From Legionella lytica (GTDB lineage Bacteria; Pseudomonadota; Gammaproteobacteria; Legionellales; Legionellaceae): DNA of 64,000 nucleotides. Of this stretch, positions 37,869 to 47,103 are shown in pieces. A model generated the notes under the pieces. The model did no database searches. It was given only the letters and a program-made list of their open reading frames with translations, and was not told the origin of the DNA. The DNA lies in contig NZ_CP071528.1 in assembly GCF_023921225.1 (NCBI RefSeq), positions 124,001 to 188,000 on the forward strand. The letters are read 5' to 3'. The translations under genes were made by a program, and so were the position numbers. Every line of letters starts with the position of its first letter. Positions within the stretch are counted from its first letter, which is position 1.

Positions 37869-38858
37869 CTAGTGATAGTGTCCTGTCGATTTTCCTCGGA
37901 AAAGATGATAAGCATAAAGTGTATACGCAAGAAGAATAGGGAGCATAATGACTACACCAATTAGAATAAACTTAAGCGTTGAATCAGGGGCTGCGGCCTC
38001 CCAAAGCGTCATCTGATGCGGAATTAAATAGGGATAAACACTAATCCCAATTCCTATGTAGGCACACAAAAATACAATTATGCTGTAAATGAATGGTTTG
38101 TACTCAATGTCAGTATTTAGGTTTCTCCAAGCTTGATAAAGAGCAACTGCGGCAAGCAAGGGTAGTGGACTTAAAAAAAACACGTTAGGGACGCTATACC
38201 AACGATGAAAAATTTCATCATTATGTAAAGGTGTCCAAATACTGACAAAAATCAAGAAGAAACCGACTAATACTAATAATCCTCGGGCATAATGAATCAT
38301 TGTACGCTGCAGCCTGCCAGTGCTTTTGATAACCATCCAAGTAGCCCCCAAAAGAGCATAACCACAAACCAAAGCAATCCCGGTACACAAACTAAACGGA
38401 GTTAACCAATCAGGATTATTAATAGTCATTGATGACTCATTGATGGAAAAACCCTGGACAAAAGCACCCAAAATAATTCCCTGAAAGAATGTTGCAGCAA
38501 CCGAGCTGATTGCAAAAGTCCAATTCCAGATTGGTTTTGATCTCTTGGCCTTAAAACGAAACTCAAAACTCACACCACGAAATATTAAAGCAATCAGCAT
38601 GAGCATGATAGGCATGTAAAGAATGGGCAATAGCAAACCATACACTTTGGGAAAGGCACCATACAGCATTGAACCGCCAAAAACGAGCCAAGTTTCATTA
38701 CCATCCCAAACGGGGGCAATCGAATTCATCATGGTATCACGGTCTTTTTCATTGGAAGTAAACGGAAAGAGAATACCAATGCCTAAATCAAAACCATCGA
38801 GAATGACATACATTAGAATAATAAACCCAAGAAGTACGGCAAAAATAAGTGGTAACAT
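37869..38858 (-). CDS. cydB: Cytochrome bd-type ubiquinol oxidase subunit II
   Basis: 329 residues, about eight to nine membrane helices. The N-terminal LGFIILMYVILDGFDLGIG is the subunit II signature, followed by NSIAPVWDGNETWLVFGG, the other conserved block. Subunit II stabilises the heme-bearing subunit and gives the oxidase its proton and oxygen access. Its ATG overlaps the subunit I stop by one base (TAATG), so the two are translationally coupled. The cyanide-insensitive (CioB) naming would suit equally. Confidence 0.93.
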   Translation of the reverse strand: MLPLIFAVLLGFIILMYVILDGFDLGIGILFPFTSNEKDRDTMMNSIAPVWDGNETWLVFGGSMLYGAFPKVYGLLLPILYMPIMLMLIALIFRGVSFEFRFKAKRSKPIWNWTFAISSVAATFFQGIILGAFVQGFSINESSMTINNPDWLTPFSLCTGIALVCGYALLGATWMVIKSTGRLQRTMIHYARGLLVLVGFFLIFVSIWTPLHNDEIFHRWYSVPNVFFLSPLPLLAAVALYQAWRNLNTDIEYKPFIYSIIVFLCAYIGIGISVYPYLIPHQMTLWEAAAPDSTLKFILIGVVIMLPILLAYTLYAYHLFRGKSTGHYH

Positions 38859-40228
38859 TATTTACTCTCCTTAGGATTATCGGTCATATACTGAAAGGCA
38901 TGATGCTCTATTTCTTCGTCTGTCAATGTCTCTGGTCCATGGGCGATGAGCTTAAATAAATAATAGAGATAAAACCCAAAAACAACCCCATAAGCAAGAA
39001 CAAGCAACGTAAAGGAAATCAACACCTCTTCATAACCTATTGCAGACACCGCATCCTTTGTCCTCAAAAGATTATAGACCGCCCAAGGTTGTCGGCCAAT
39101 TTCAGCGGTTAACCATCCTGAAATACTGGCAATAAATCCTAATGGAGCCATCACAAAACACCAGCGATGAAACCAGCTAAGCTTAAACAGAGAGCCTTTT
39201 AAATACAGAAAAACTCCCACTATGGCAGTAAATAACATCAAAATTCCAATCCCTACCATAATACGGAATGTGAAAAACACAGGGAGCATGCCTGGTTGCT
39301 CAGCAAGAGGAACTGAACTTAATCCTATAAGCTCACCATCCCACTCATGGGTATTAATCAAGCTTGCAAGTTTTGGTATCGCGATTTCATAAAAGTTTTT
39401 TTGCTGTTCTTGTGATGGAATAGCAAACAATACCAATGGGGCTCCTTTTTGTGTTTGCCAAACTCCCTCCATTGCCGCTGTTTTTAAAGGCTGGTAATGA
39501 TGCACATTAATGCCAACTATATCGCCAACACCTATTTGTAATGGAACTAAAATGAGCGCCGCCCATAAGCTAAACCCCAAACATCTTTTGGCAATTACAT
39601 CACACTTTCCTCTTAACAGATAATATCCAGAAACAGCCATGATGACAAAACAAGTGGTCACATAAGAGGCCAAGAGCATGTGAACAAAACGTGGAATAAA
39701 ACTAGGATTAAATACTACGGACCACCAGCTATCGACAATGTACTTCCCATCAACCAATTGATACCCGCCAGGAGTTTGCATCCATGAATTGGCTGACATA
39801 ATCCAAAATGCTGATATTGTTGTGCCAATGGTTACCAAAATCGTGGCAATAAAATGAAGTCCTGGCGGCACTCTTTTCCAACCGAAGAGCATCACTCCTA
39901 AAAATCCAGCTTCAAGAAAAAAAGCAGTCAAGGTTTCGTAAGCAAATAAAGCACCTAAAACGTTTCCAAATTGAGTAATGAATGGTCCAAAATTTGTGCC
40001 AATTTGATAAGCCAGGACAATTCCAGACACTACGCCCATTCCAAAAGTCAATGCGAAAATTTTAGTCCAAAGCTTACAAATTTCGAGGTAAATTGGATTT
40101 TTTGTTCTCAACCAGGTTGCTTCCATAATCACCAGAAATACCGCAAGACCAAGATTTAATGTCGGAAACAATATATGAAAACCAATACTAAAGCCAAATT
40201 GAATGCGAGAAAGAATTTCTACAAGCAT
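38858..40228 (-). CDS. cydA: Cytochrome bd-type ubiquinol oxidase subunit I (cyanide-insensitive type)
   Basis: About 456 residues from ATG 40228, chosen because GAGG lies six bases upstream; the earlier in-frame ATG at 40246 lacks one. It oxidises quinol and reduces O2 to water at the inner membrane. Heme ligand His lies in SIGFHILFPTLN near residue 20, and the quinol-binding Q-loop carries the GREP-like stretch ending in EIGRQPWAVYNLLRT. The Q-loop is short, as in cyanide-insensitive CIO oxidases, so the name cioA is an alternative. With NDH-2 elsewhere in the window it forms a non-pumping respiratory route useful at low oxygen or under nitrosative stress. Confidence 0.93.
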   Translation of the reverse strand: MLVEILSRIQFGFSIGFHILFPTLNLGLAVFLVIMEATWLRTKNPIYLEICKLWTKIFALTFGMGVVSGIVLAYQIGTNFGPFITQFGNVLGALFAYETLTAFFLEAGFLGVMLFGWKRVPPGLHFIATILVTIGTTISAFWIMSANSWMQTPGGYQLVDGKYIVDSWWSVVFNPSFIPRFVHMLLASYVTTCFVIMAVSGYYLLRGKCDVIAKRCLGFSLWAALILVPLQIGVGDIVGINVHHYQPLKTAAMEGVWQTQKGAPLVLFAIPSQEQQKNFYEIAIPKLASLINTHEWDGELIGLSSVPLAEQPGMLPVFFTFRIMVGIGILMLFTAIVGVFLYLKGSLFKLSWFHRWCFVMAPLGFIASISGWLTAEIGRQPWAVYNLLRTKDAVSAIGYEEVLISFTLLVLAYGVVFGFYLYYLFKLIAHGPETLTDEEIEHHAFQYMTDNPKESK

Positions 40229-40404
40229 AAAAAGCCTCAAGTGCATGAATTATTCAATATATTGTAGCATATTTACTCTCATGGCTACCTCTGAAAAAGC
40301 TAGTAGTTATATATTCTCTTTATAAGATTGCAGACTGAATAACATTCAATTAATTAAAAGAGGGCCTAATCACGTTAATTTACATCAAATTTGAGGATGT
40401 ATCT

Positions 40405-41943
40405 TTATAACAGCCCAGCATCTATGCTAACGAGTACTTCGTTTGCCTTAATGAGAATAGCTCTTTTCTTTTCTTGGGTCATTCTATCCCAATTTAGATA
40501 AGCATAATGGAGTCTCGGATTGTTTTTAAGTTTGCCTTGGTGTTGACCTATAAAATTCCAATAGAGGGAATTGAAGGGGCATGCTTTTTCACCCAAAAGC
40601 TCTCCAGGATTATAAACACATGACTTACAGAAATTACTCATTTTTTGAATGTACTTACCACTCGCGGCATACGGCTTGCTCGCCATCACACCGCCATCAG
40701 CATAGAGCGCCATCCCCAATGTATTTGGTAGTTCTACCCATTCATAAGCATCAGCATACACAGCCAAATACCATTCACATACCTCTTTGGGATCAAGGCC
40801 TGCTAATAGAGCAAAATTTCCGGTAATCATCAAGCGTTGAATATGATGTGAATAAGCCTCAACTTGTGTTTGTCGCACTACCTCTTTCATACAAAACATT
40901 TGAGTATCTTTTCCCCAATATAATGCAGGTAAAGGTTTCGATGCGTTAAAATAATTCCTTTCTGCATACTCAGGCATCAGAAACCAATAAATGCCACGGA
41001 TATACTCTCGCCATCCTAATATTTGACGAATAAAACCCTCTACAGCATTCAATGGTGCCAGTTTATTTTTAAAAGCTTCTTCTGCCATACAGCATAACTC
41101 TAAAGGCAATAAAAGCCCTGCATTCAGATAAAAAGATAATTTGGAGTGATATAAATTGACTTCATTAGAGCGCATGGCGTCTTGGTAATCACCAAAATAG
41201 ACTAGACAATGCCCTATAAAGTAATTGGCTTCACAAAGAGCCTGCTCGCGGGTCACTGCAAAATTAAACGGATGTAGTTGACCAAAATGATGAGAAAACT
41301 CCTTTTCCACCAGGCTTAAAACCTCTGAGGTCACTTCATCTATAGGATGTGTCAAACGACTAGGAAATTTTTCGATGTGATTTGCATTTTTTCGATTCTG
41401 CTCATCATAATTCCACGCCCCACCTACCGGCTTCCCTCGACTATCCATGAGAAGATGATGCTTTTGACGCATCATTCGGTAAAAATACTCCATACGCAAC
41501 TGCTTTTTATTTTTTGCCCAATAGTTAAACTCGTCTATCGAGCATAAAAATCGAGTATCTTCATGAATGATAAGGGGAATCAACAATTCTTTTTTTAATT
41601 TTTCCATTTCTTGTAGAACACGCCACTCGCCAGGGAACGTTACATGCACCTCTGAAATTTTTTCTTCATGTATTGCTCGACGCAACTCCGCTTCAAAGCA
41701 ACCAGCGTTATCAAGATCATCATATCGAGTGTAGCGTACTCGATAGCCAAGTCCTGTTAACGATTTTGCAAAATGACGCATCGCTGAAAATAAAAAAGCA
41801 ATTTTTTTAGGATGATGTGCAACATAAGTGGCTTCTTCCATCACTTCACAAAGAAAAACCACATCATCATACTTGTCAATTACAGTAAGTGAAGAAAGTG
41901 ACTCACTCAATTGGTCGCCCAAAATAAAGCACAATTTAGTCAT
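40405..41943 (-). CDS. FeS-type (6-4) cryptochrome/photolyase (PhrB/CryPro group)
   Basis: 512 residues from ATG 41943 (41955 is an in-frame alternative). LCFILGDQL at the N-terminus and EVMEEATYVAHHPKKIAFL are signatures of the deoxyribodipyrimidine photolyase-related group. Three cysteines near the C-terminus, C439-x2-C442-x12-C455, with a fourth further upstream match the 4Fe-4S ligands of Agrobacterium PhrB (C438, C441, C454 from memory). FAD contacts include GWREYIRGIYWF and MALYADGGVMASKPYAASG. Such enzymes use light to repair 6-4 photoproducts. It follows an SDR by 20 bases and shares the neighbourhood with a lipid-modifying operon. Confidence 0.88.
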   Translation of the reverse strand: MTKLCFILGDQLSESLSSLTVIDKYDDVVFLCEVMEEATYVAHHPKKIAFLFSAMRHFAKSLTGLGYRVRYTRYDDLDNAGCFEAELRRAIHEEKISEVHVTFPGEWRVLQEMEKLKKELLIPLIIHEDTRFLCSIDEFNYWAKNKKQLRMEYFYRMMRQKHHLLMDSRGKPVGGAWNYDEQNRKNANHIEKFPSRLTHPIDEVTSEVLSLVEKEFSHHFGQLHPFNFAVTREQALCEANYFIGHCLVYFGDYQDAMRSNEVNLYHSKLSFYLNAGLLLPLELCCMAEEAFKNKLAPLNAVEGFIRQILGWREYIRGIYWFLMPEYAERNYFNASKPLPALYWGKDTQMFCMKEVVRQTQVEAYSHHIQRLMITGNFALLAGLDPKEVCEWYLAVYADAYEWVELPNTLGMALYADGGVMASKPYAASGKYIQKMSNFCKSCVYNPGELLGEKACPFNSLYWNFIGQHQGKLKNNPRLHYAYLNWDRMTQEKKRAILIKANEVLVSIDAGLL

Positions 41944-41963
41944 AGCACGCCCCAAAAAACAAA

Positions 41964-42662
41964 TTATACTTTAAGCTTGGGGCGCACAGAGCTTAAGCCA
42001 CCATCCACTGCTAAAACTTGCCCCGTTATCCAACTGTTTTCAGGATTAAGAAAAAATAAAATAGTCCGTGCTATCTCGGATGGCTCGCCAATTCGCCCCA
42101 AGGCATGCATCGCAGTGGATGCCTTAGCGATCAATTGATTCTTAAGTAAGGCATCAGTTAAGGGTGTTTTAACCATCCCAGGTGCTACTACATTGATACG
42201 CAAATTAGACGATGCATAAGTTGCCGCTGCTGATTGAGCTAAGCCAATAACACCTGCTTTGGCTGCAGCAATAGCCTCATGATTAGCCAGTCCAGTTAAC
42301 GCTGCGGAAGAAGCAATAAGGACTACAGATCCTCCTTTAGTCATTCGCTTGCCTGCTGCACGTATAGTTGCAAAAGATGTAGTTAAAGACGCATTGATTG
42401 TCTTTTCAAACTCCTCAAAACTGGTCGCATGAGCACTTTTAAGTAGTAAAGAGCCCGCACAATTGACCACTCCATCAAGAGAGCCTGCTTGCTCGAACAC
42501 CATATCGACCGCATTAAAATCAGATGCATCCAGTATAAAGTCTGGGATGATTTTGTTCTTGTTTTGCGCTGTGGTCACAACTTCATCTCCTTGCTTTTTT
42601 AGAAGCTCTACCACTGACTGACCAATCGCACTACTCGCTGCAATAATTAAATATCGAGCCAT
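41964..42662 (-). CDS. Short-chain dehydrogenase/reductase paired with photolyase
   Basis: About 232 residues from ATG 42662, where AAGG stands at good spacing; the longer frame start at 42725 is not favoured. Rossmann start YLIIAASSAIGQSVVELLKK (a divergent TGxxxGIG), NCAG motif in GVVNCAGSLLL, catalytic Ser in VLIASSAAL, and VDGGLSSV at the C-terminus. The usual Tyr-x-x-x-Lys is replaced by HEAIAAAKAGV, so a canonical catalytic Tyr is missing. It is the upstream gene of the photolyase operon. SDRs sit with photolyase in other bacterial singlet-oxygen loci; its reaction is unknown. Confidence 0.82.
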   Translation of the reverse strand: MARYLIIAASSAIGQSVVELLKKQGDEVVTTAQNKNKIIPDFILDASDFNAVDMVFEQAGSLDGVVNCAGSLLLKSAHATSFEEFEKTINASLTTSFATIRAAGKRMTKGGSVVLIASSAALTGLANHEAIAAAKAGVIGLAQSAAATYASSNLRINVVAPGMVKTPLTDALLKNQLIAKASTAMHALGRIGEPSEIARTILFFLNPENSWITGQVLAVDGGLSSVRPKLKV

Positions 42663-42852
42663 AAATTTTGCCTTAACAGTAAAAATCTTACTATGAAGGA
42701 GAATATTCTTGACTTCAAGTAGCAATAGGGAATAAGTAGTCTATAGTCTTTAATGAATTAAATGCTCAAACCATGCCTAAATATCCATTATGGATTTAGA
42801 TGCAACATTGCAACTATAATGATACTAATACGGTTTCATTAGGAACAGAAGC

Positions 42853-43176
42853 ATGGAAAATTCAAAACGAAAGAATTTGATCAATAAAGTTAAGAGTAGT
42901 TCTAAAGCAATTGCGTTGATTTACTCACCAATCGAACTTCATGAATACATCGTTGAAATTATCGCTAAAGATTCTGATGAATTTATTCATAAGGGAAAAG
43001 AATTATGGCATTTCAATTCTATTGACGAGGCGATGTCTCGAGCAGCAGAATACGGAGCAGAGGAATTTTTTCTCTGTGCTGATAATACTTACGATGAATG
43101 TGGCTCAGAAAGTGGGCCACAGTGTTTTGATTATATACCTCTTTATTCGAAGGCCAAGCACACCAAAAATAATTAA
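42853..43176 (+). CDS. Hypothetical small protein
   Basis: 107 residues with AGGAAC before the ATG and a TATAAT-like box about 35 bases upstream. Mixed alpha/beta pattern, acidic, with three cysteines in the last third (LCADNTYDECGSESGPQC), perhaps a metal site. No signal peptide. It diverges from the SDR-photolyase operon. No family recognised. Confidence 0.6.
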   Translation: MENSKRKNLINKVKSSSKAIALIYSPIELHEYIVEIIAKDSDEFIHKGKELWHFNSIDEAMSRAAEYGAEEFFLCADNTYDECGSESGPQCFDYIPLYSKAKHTKNN

Positions 43177-43228
43177 TGATTAAGTAGATGGATAGTTTGG
43201 ATTTAGTAAAAAATTAGGGATTAATGTG

Positions 43229-43390
43229 ATGAAGTCTTTAGGATATTTAATAAACCGTTGGATTGTGAGCAAAAATAACTACAATCCTGATGAACCATTT
43301 AGCAACAAAATTGATTGGATTCGAGCACTCCCTTTCCTTATGATTAACCTATCGTCTGGGATGTTAAACCCGTGCCTAAATCGGTATTAA
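43229..43390 (+). pseudogene. N-terminal remnant of a fatty-acid desaturase
   Basis: 53 codons: MKSLGYLINRWIVSKNNYNP then NKIDWIRALPFLMINLSSGM and a stop. The W-I-R-x-x-P-F-x-x-x-x-L pattern is that of the start of membrane acyl-CoA or acyl-lipid desaturases before the first helix. The frame then breaks; the His-box region is gone. It stands 47 bases before an intact DUF2177 gene at the edge of a lipid-modification island, so a desaturase was probably part of that island. Confidence 0.5.
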
Positions 43391-43437
43391 AGCAGAACTT
43401 GATGAAAAATAGTTGCTGAAACGTATGGAGAACTATC

Positions 43438-43848
43438 ATGAAACTTATAGGGCTTTTTTTCTTAACGATGATTTGTGTTTTTGTATTGGATATGATTTGG
43501 CTAGGTCTCATTGCCAAAACTATTTATGCAGAAAACATCGGTATGTTATTACGTAAGTCAGGAGAGGGCATGGCACCTATTTGGTGGGCAGCAGCAGTCG
43601 TTTATGTTTGCATCGCCTTAGGAATTGTTTATTTTGTTCTGCCCGGTGCACAAGGTAATTATATGCAGGCACTCGCTGGAGGGGTAATTCTTGGATTTGT
43701 AACCTATGGAATCTATGATTTCACCAACTATTCAATTCTTGCGAACTGGCCTTGGAAGATAACCTTAATTGATTTTATTTGGGGAATGGTCTTATGTGGC
43801 CTGAGTAGTTTATTTTCTTTCTTTATTCAGAGCCGTTTTTTTTCTTAA
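43438..43848 (+). CDS. DUF2177 family membrane protein
   Basis: 136 residues, four membrane helices, GGAG seven bases before the ATG. FVLDMIWLGLIAKTIYAENI and MAPIWWAAAVVYVCIALGIV are the conserved D-x-x-W-L and P-I-W-W blocks. WYGIYDFTNYSIL-like sequence in helix 3 (GIYDFTNYSI) is conserved too. DUF2177 genes commonly co-occur with DUF1295, DUF1365, CFA-synthase-like and COG2907 genes. Its 3' end overlaps the convergent DUF1295 gene by 26 bases. A broken paralog lies at 37634. Confidence 0.88.
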   Translation: MKLIGLFFLTMICVFVLDMIWLGLIAKTIYAENIGMLLRKSGEGMAPIWWAAAVVYVCIALGIVYFVLPGAQGNYMQALAGGVILGFVTYGIYDFTNYSILANWPWKITLIDFIWGMVLCGLSSLFSFFIQSRFFS

Positions 43849-44596
43849 ACCAAGGAAAAAACATTGAAGTTTGCTTTTGGTACTCAATGTATTTTTGTCC
43901 CCGTGATTGTATCGAGCCCCTCTCTGTTAAGGGGCCTGTCATACGGGTAAAAATAACATAAAGCATCAAAGGGGAAAGGAAAAAAAGGTATCCCAGGGTC
44001 GATTGTATCGCCAATAAAGAGAATCCCATCCAGCTTAACCAATCAAAAAAATAATTGGGATGGCGTGAATAATTCCATAAGCCTATATTACATACTTCTC
44101 TTTTATGTCGCATTTTAAAACGCTGCAGTTGCATATCAGCTATAGTCTCGCCCATTATTCCTACCACAATAATGCAAAATGCAAAGATATCTATCTTAGT
44201 AATATGAGTATGATCTGATTTGCTAACCAGCAAAAATACACTTGAAATAATTAAAATGAGTAGCCCTTGGAGTTGAAAGTTAATGAAAAAACCAAGAGAG
44301 GGGCTTATTTTCCAATTGGTAGAGAGTTCAATATATCGCTTGTCAACATGCCCTTTTCTGATTCGTGTGTACCATAGATAGAATCCAAGGCGTAAAGCCC
44401 ATACAATGAGAAGAGAGCCAATAATCAGAGTACGAAAACCAAGAGGGGGGGAACTTAAATAAATTAACCCTGAAACCATTAATCCTAATGACCAAGAAAC
44501 ATCAACAACAGAAGGGTTTTTTAGAATACGATATAATCCCCACATAAAGCTCATTTGTAAAAAAAGATAAATTACTACAATGCCGAAAGAATACAT
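43823..44596 (-). CDS. DUF1295 membrane protein (steroid 5-alpha-reductase-like fold)
   Basis: 257 residues, six to seven helices. The C-terminal NYSRHPNYFFDWLSWMGFSL is the S-R-H-P-N-Y-F/L-G/D-E/D-W signature of the ICMT/steroid-reductase fold, which binds NADPH or a methyl donor near the membrane. VDVSWSLGLMVSG in the first third is also family-typical. It is the last gene of a five-gene operon; its ATG overlaps the preceding stop by one base (TAATG). A role as reductase or methyltransferase on membrane fatty acids is inferred from its neighbours. Confidence 0.88.
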   Translation of the reverse strand: MYSFGIVVIYLFLQMSFMWGLYRILKNPSVVDVSWSLGLMVSGLIYLSSPPLGFRTLIIGSLLIVWALRLGFYLWYTRIRKGHVDKRYIELSTNWKISPSLGFFINFQLQGLLILIISSVFLLVSKSDHTHITKIDIFAFCIIVVGIMGETIADMQLQRFKMRHKREVCNIGLWNYSRHPNYFFDWLSWMGFSLLAIQSTLGYLFFLSPLMLYVIFTRMTGPLTERGSIQSRGQKYIEYQKQTSMFFPWFKKKNGSE

Positions 44597-45132
44597 TATT
44601 TACCATCCCTAATCTTTTGATAGAAGTACGCGCAAAGTGGCAATAAGATTGACCAAATTAGCCCGATAAAAAGACAGGTCGTATTGCTGCCATAAGGAAA
44701 AAATGTAGCGCCTAAGCTTGCCCCAATGCGAAATGCTAAGGCAAAACCGACACAGGACAAGAAACCAAGTAAAAATAGGTGAGCAAATAGGCTACTTAAT
44801 GTGGCATATAAAACAACCGTAAAGCTTATCCATATCGTTATCATCCAAGGCGAGGTAAAATAGGGGGAAAAAGGGTTTGCTGCATAAATTACAATTCCTT
44901 TATAAACTAGAGTACTATCGATTAGGGTACTGATAGAGACGACGATTGCTAATAAAAGCCATAGCCCATGAAGTGTTCTTCCCGTTTGATGTTGCCAGGA
45001 CAATTGCAACAGAACACAAGCAACTACGATAAGAGGGCTTATCCATGCATATCCCCGAGCAGCAAGCGTGATGCATGCAAACCAAGCAACATAATAAGCA
45101 GTTGTATGAATGAGGTAATGTAGCGTATTCAT
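44596..45132 (-). CDS. DUF2878 membrane protein
   Basis: 178 residues from ATG 45132, whose ATGA overlaps the stop of the CFA-type gene; the start at 45147 would overlap more. Five or six hydrophobic helices. Features like QLSWQHQTGRT, STLIDSTLVYKGIVIY and GASLGATFFP (conserved G-A-x-x-A-Y/F-x-x-G) mark DUF2878. The family has no assigned activity but is confined mostly to clusters with CFA-like methyltransferases and photolyases. The coupling suggests it acts on the same lipid. Confidence 0.82.
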   Translation of the reverse strand: MNTLHYLIHTTAYYVAWFACITLAARGYAWISPLIVVACVLLQLSWQHQTGRTLHGLWLLLAIVVSISTLIDSTLVYKGIVIYAANPFSPYFTSPWMITIWISFTVVLYATLSSLFAHLFLLGFLSCVGFALAFRIGASLGATFFPYGSNTTCLFIGLIWSILLPLCAYFYQKIRDGK

Positions 45133-46346
45133 CGTCTTTTTTGCCACAAGGCATGAATATCGCTAATGTAATGGGTCTGAAAACCTGCCGCACAATAACA
45201 AAAATAGAATTCCCACATGCGAATAAACGACTCAGAAAATCCTTGAGCAAGAATTTCTTGTTTGTTTGCTAATAATTTTTTATGCCAATCATTCAAAGTA
45301 GAAACATAATGGTGGCCGATGTCCTCAAATGAGAGCAATTGCAACGTTGTTTGGGTGGCAATTGATTTACTGATTGAAAACACTGAGGGCAGGCATCCGC
45401 CAGGGAAAATAAATTTCTTAATAAAATCAACCTCATCTTTAGCTGCTTCATACGCTTGATCATTGATTACAATTGCCTGTAAGAAAAATAGGCCTTCAGG
45501 TTTTAGCAGCTGGTTGCATTGATGAAAAAATGCATCAAAATATTTATGTCCAACAGCCTCAATCATCTCGATTGAAACGACTTTGTCATATTGACCGGAA
45601 AGCGTTCTGTAGTCTTCTTTTAATAATTCAATCTGATGATTTAAGCCCAACTGATTGATTTTTTCTTTGACATAAAGATATTGTTTTTCTGAAATCGTTG
45701 TTGTGGTGACCTTACATCCAAATTCTTTTGCAGCAAAACATGCAAATCCTCCCCATCCTGTACCTATTTCCAAAATATGATCACTGGGTTTTAGTTGCAG
45801 TGCAGTACAAATGGCCTGAATTTTTTTCTGAGAAGCTTCCTCCAAACTGATTCCAGATGGCCTATAAAGTGCACATGAGTACATCATTGAAGGGTCAAGA
45901 ATTATTTTAAAGAAATCATTTCCTAAATCATAATGGGCTAGAATATTCTCTTTAGCGCGACGAATCGAGTTAATTTTTAATTTATAGCTTATTGTTCTCA
46001 TCAGACTAAACAAACGAGCGATGGGACTTTCAATATTATTGAAAAGGGAGTCATTTTTAATAATAAGCTCAATTAATTTTTGTAGGTCATCTGTATCCCA
46101 ATCTCCATCGATGTAACTTGCTCCTGCCCCAACAGAGCCCCCCATGAGAATCGATTTATAGGCTTTTGGGTTTTTTATGGTGATGGTAGCAATTGAATCA
46201 TTTTTCTCTTTTTCATTACCAAATACATAACTACCATGCGTGTCCTTCACTTTGATAGCTCCCTCGGTGATGGCATTTAATAACTTGAAAAATACATTTT
46301 TGGAAACTCTTGTGCTCAGGGTAGCTAAATGATTATTTTGGTCCAT
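45129..46346 (-). CDS. Cyclopropane-fatty-acid-synthase-like SAM methyltransferase
   Basis: 405 residues from ATG 46346, supported by AAAGGACC seven bases upstream. The SAM site is ILEIGTGWGGFACFA; EMIEAVGHKYFDAFF holds the acidic residue that follows it, and MYSCALYRPSGISLEEASQK precedes it as in CFA synthases. N-terminal domain (1-110) carries GDWDTDDLQ. These enzymes add a methylene or methyl group from SAM to unsaturated acyl chains of membrane lipids. The COG2907/DUF1365 partners point to the subgroup that makes modified (methylated, possibly furan) fatty acids rather than plain cyclopropane ones. It overlaps DUF1365 by 14 bases. Confidence 0.88.
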   Translation of the reverse strand: MDQNNHLATLSTRVSKNVFFKLLNAITEGAIKVKDTHGSYVFGNEKEKNDSIATITIKNPKAYKSILMGGSVGAGASYIDGDWDTDDLQKLIELIIKNDSLFNNIESPIARLFSLMRTISYKLKINSIRRAKENILAHYDLGNDFFKIILDPSMMYSCALYRPSGISLEEASQKKIQAICTALQLKPSDHILEIGTGWGGFACFAAKEFGCKVTTTTISEKQYLYVKEKINQLGLNHQIELLKEDYRTLSGQYDKVVSIEMIEAVGHKYFDAFFHQCNQLLKPEGLFFLQAIVINDQAYEAAKDEVDFIKKFIFPGGCLPSVFSISKSIATQTTLQLLSFEDIGHHYVSTLNDWHKKLLANKQEILAQGFSESFIRMWEFYFCYCAAGFQTHYISDIHALWQKRR

Positions 46347-47103
46347 TCGAGGTCCTTTTATTAGAGCGTGGATGTGCATGAAATGGAACACTCTTAATCC
46401 ATAATTTTAATGCTTGCCAATATATTGCCATTGCAATTTTATAAGTTATCAGAGGGAAGTGCCAGAAGGTCTTCTTGATAGATGACTCTTCTTGAGCTTT
46501 TAAAGTTAATGTCGCATCAAAATCCTTTTGTCCCTCTCTATAGTTTTCCATATGAACCAGTATTTGTTGTGAGTTTATTTTTAAATTCAGTTTATAAGTA
46601 TAATTCATGGACATAAAAGGGGATACATGCAACTCTTTTTGAAATTGATATGAATAAATTTCATTTTTAGGTTTATCTGAATGCTTAAGAACATAATTAT
46701 GCCGTTCTCCCCAAGGGGTATTGGTGACCTCCAAAATTAAATAATCCAAATTTTGATTCGCTTCATCGAAAATAAAATAGATACTGATGGGGTTAAAGCA
46801 ATACCCGAAACAACTCAGTTGAGTTAATAAATAGATTTTTCCTTTTGGGTACGTTCTGTACTGATTCATAACCAATTGACGAGCATATTCCTCAAGAGGA
46901 ATACTCGACTCATTAAGATAGTTTTTTCTTCTCAATGAAAACCAATTAAACTTCTCGATGGAAACCTGTTTGATGTCTTTGAAGGTATTATTTATGCTAG
47001 CCAGATCAATGCAGAACATAAATAACTTATATGAAAACTGATGCCGTTTTGGAGCAAAGCGGCGATGTCGTACATGACCTGTAAAAATGAGATGATCCAT
47101 CAT
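46333..47103 (-). CDS. DUF1365 family protein
   Basis: 256 residues, soluble, peripheral. HVRHRRFAPKRHQFSYKLFM is the conserved N-terminus, and GYCFNPISIYFIFDEANQNL and NTPWGERHNYVL are the family hallmarks. It begins directly after the stop of the FAD oxidoreductase (TAGATG) and overlaps the following CFA gene. Its activity is unproven; in other bacteria it belongs to fatty-acid modification loci induced by singlet oxygen. It likely assists the CFA-type enzyme. Confidence 0.87.
   Translation of the reverse strand: MMDHLIFTGHVRHRRFAPKRHQFSYKLFMFCIDLASINNTFKDIKQVSIEKFNWFSLRRKNYLNESSIPLEEYARQLVMNQYRTYPKGKIYLLTQLSCFGYCFNPISIYFIFDEANQNLDYLILEVTNTPWGERHNYVLKHSDKPKNEIYSYQFQKELHVSPFMSMNYTYKLNLKINSQQILVHMENYREGQKDFDATLTLKAQEESSIKKTFWHFPLITYKIAMAIYWQALKLWIKSVPFHAHPRSNKRTSNGPK

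Noticed and set aside
45473..45658. 61-codon plus-strand ORF within the CFA-type gene
   Set aside because: Shadow of the minus-strand coding frame.
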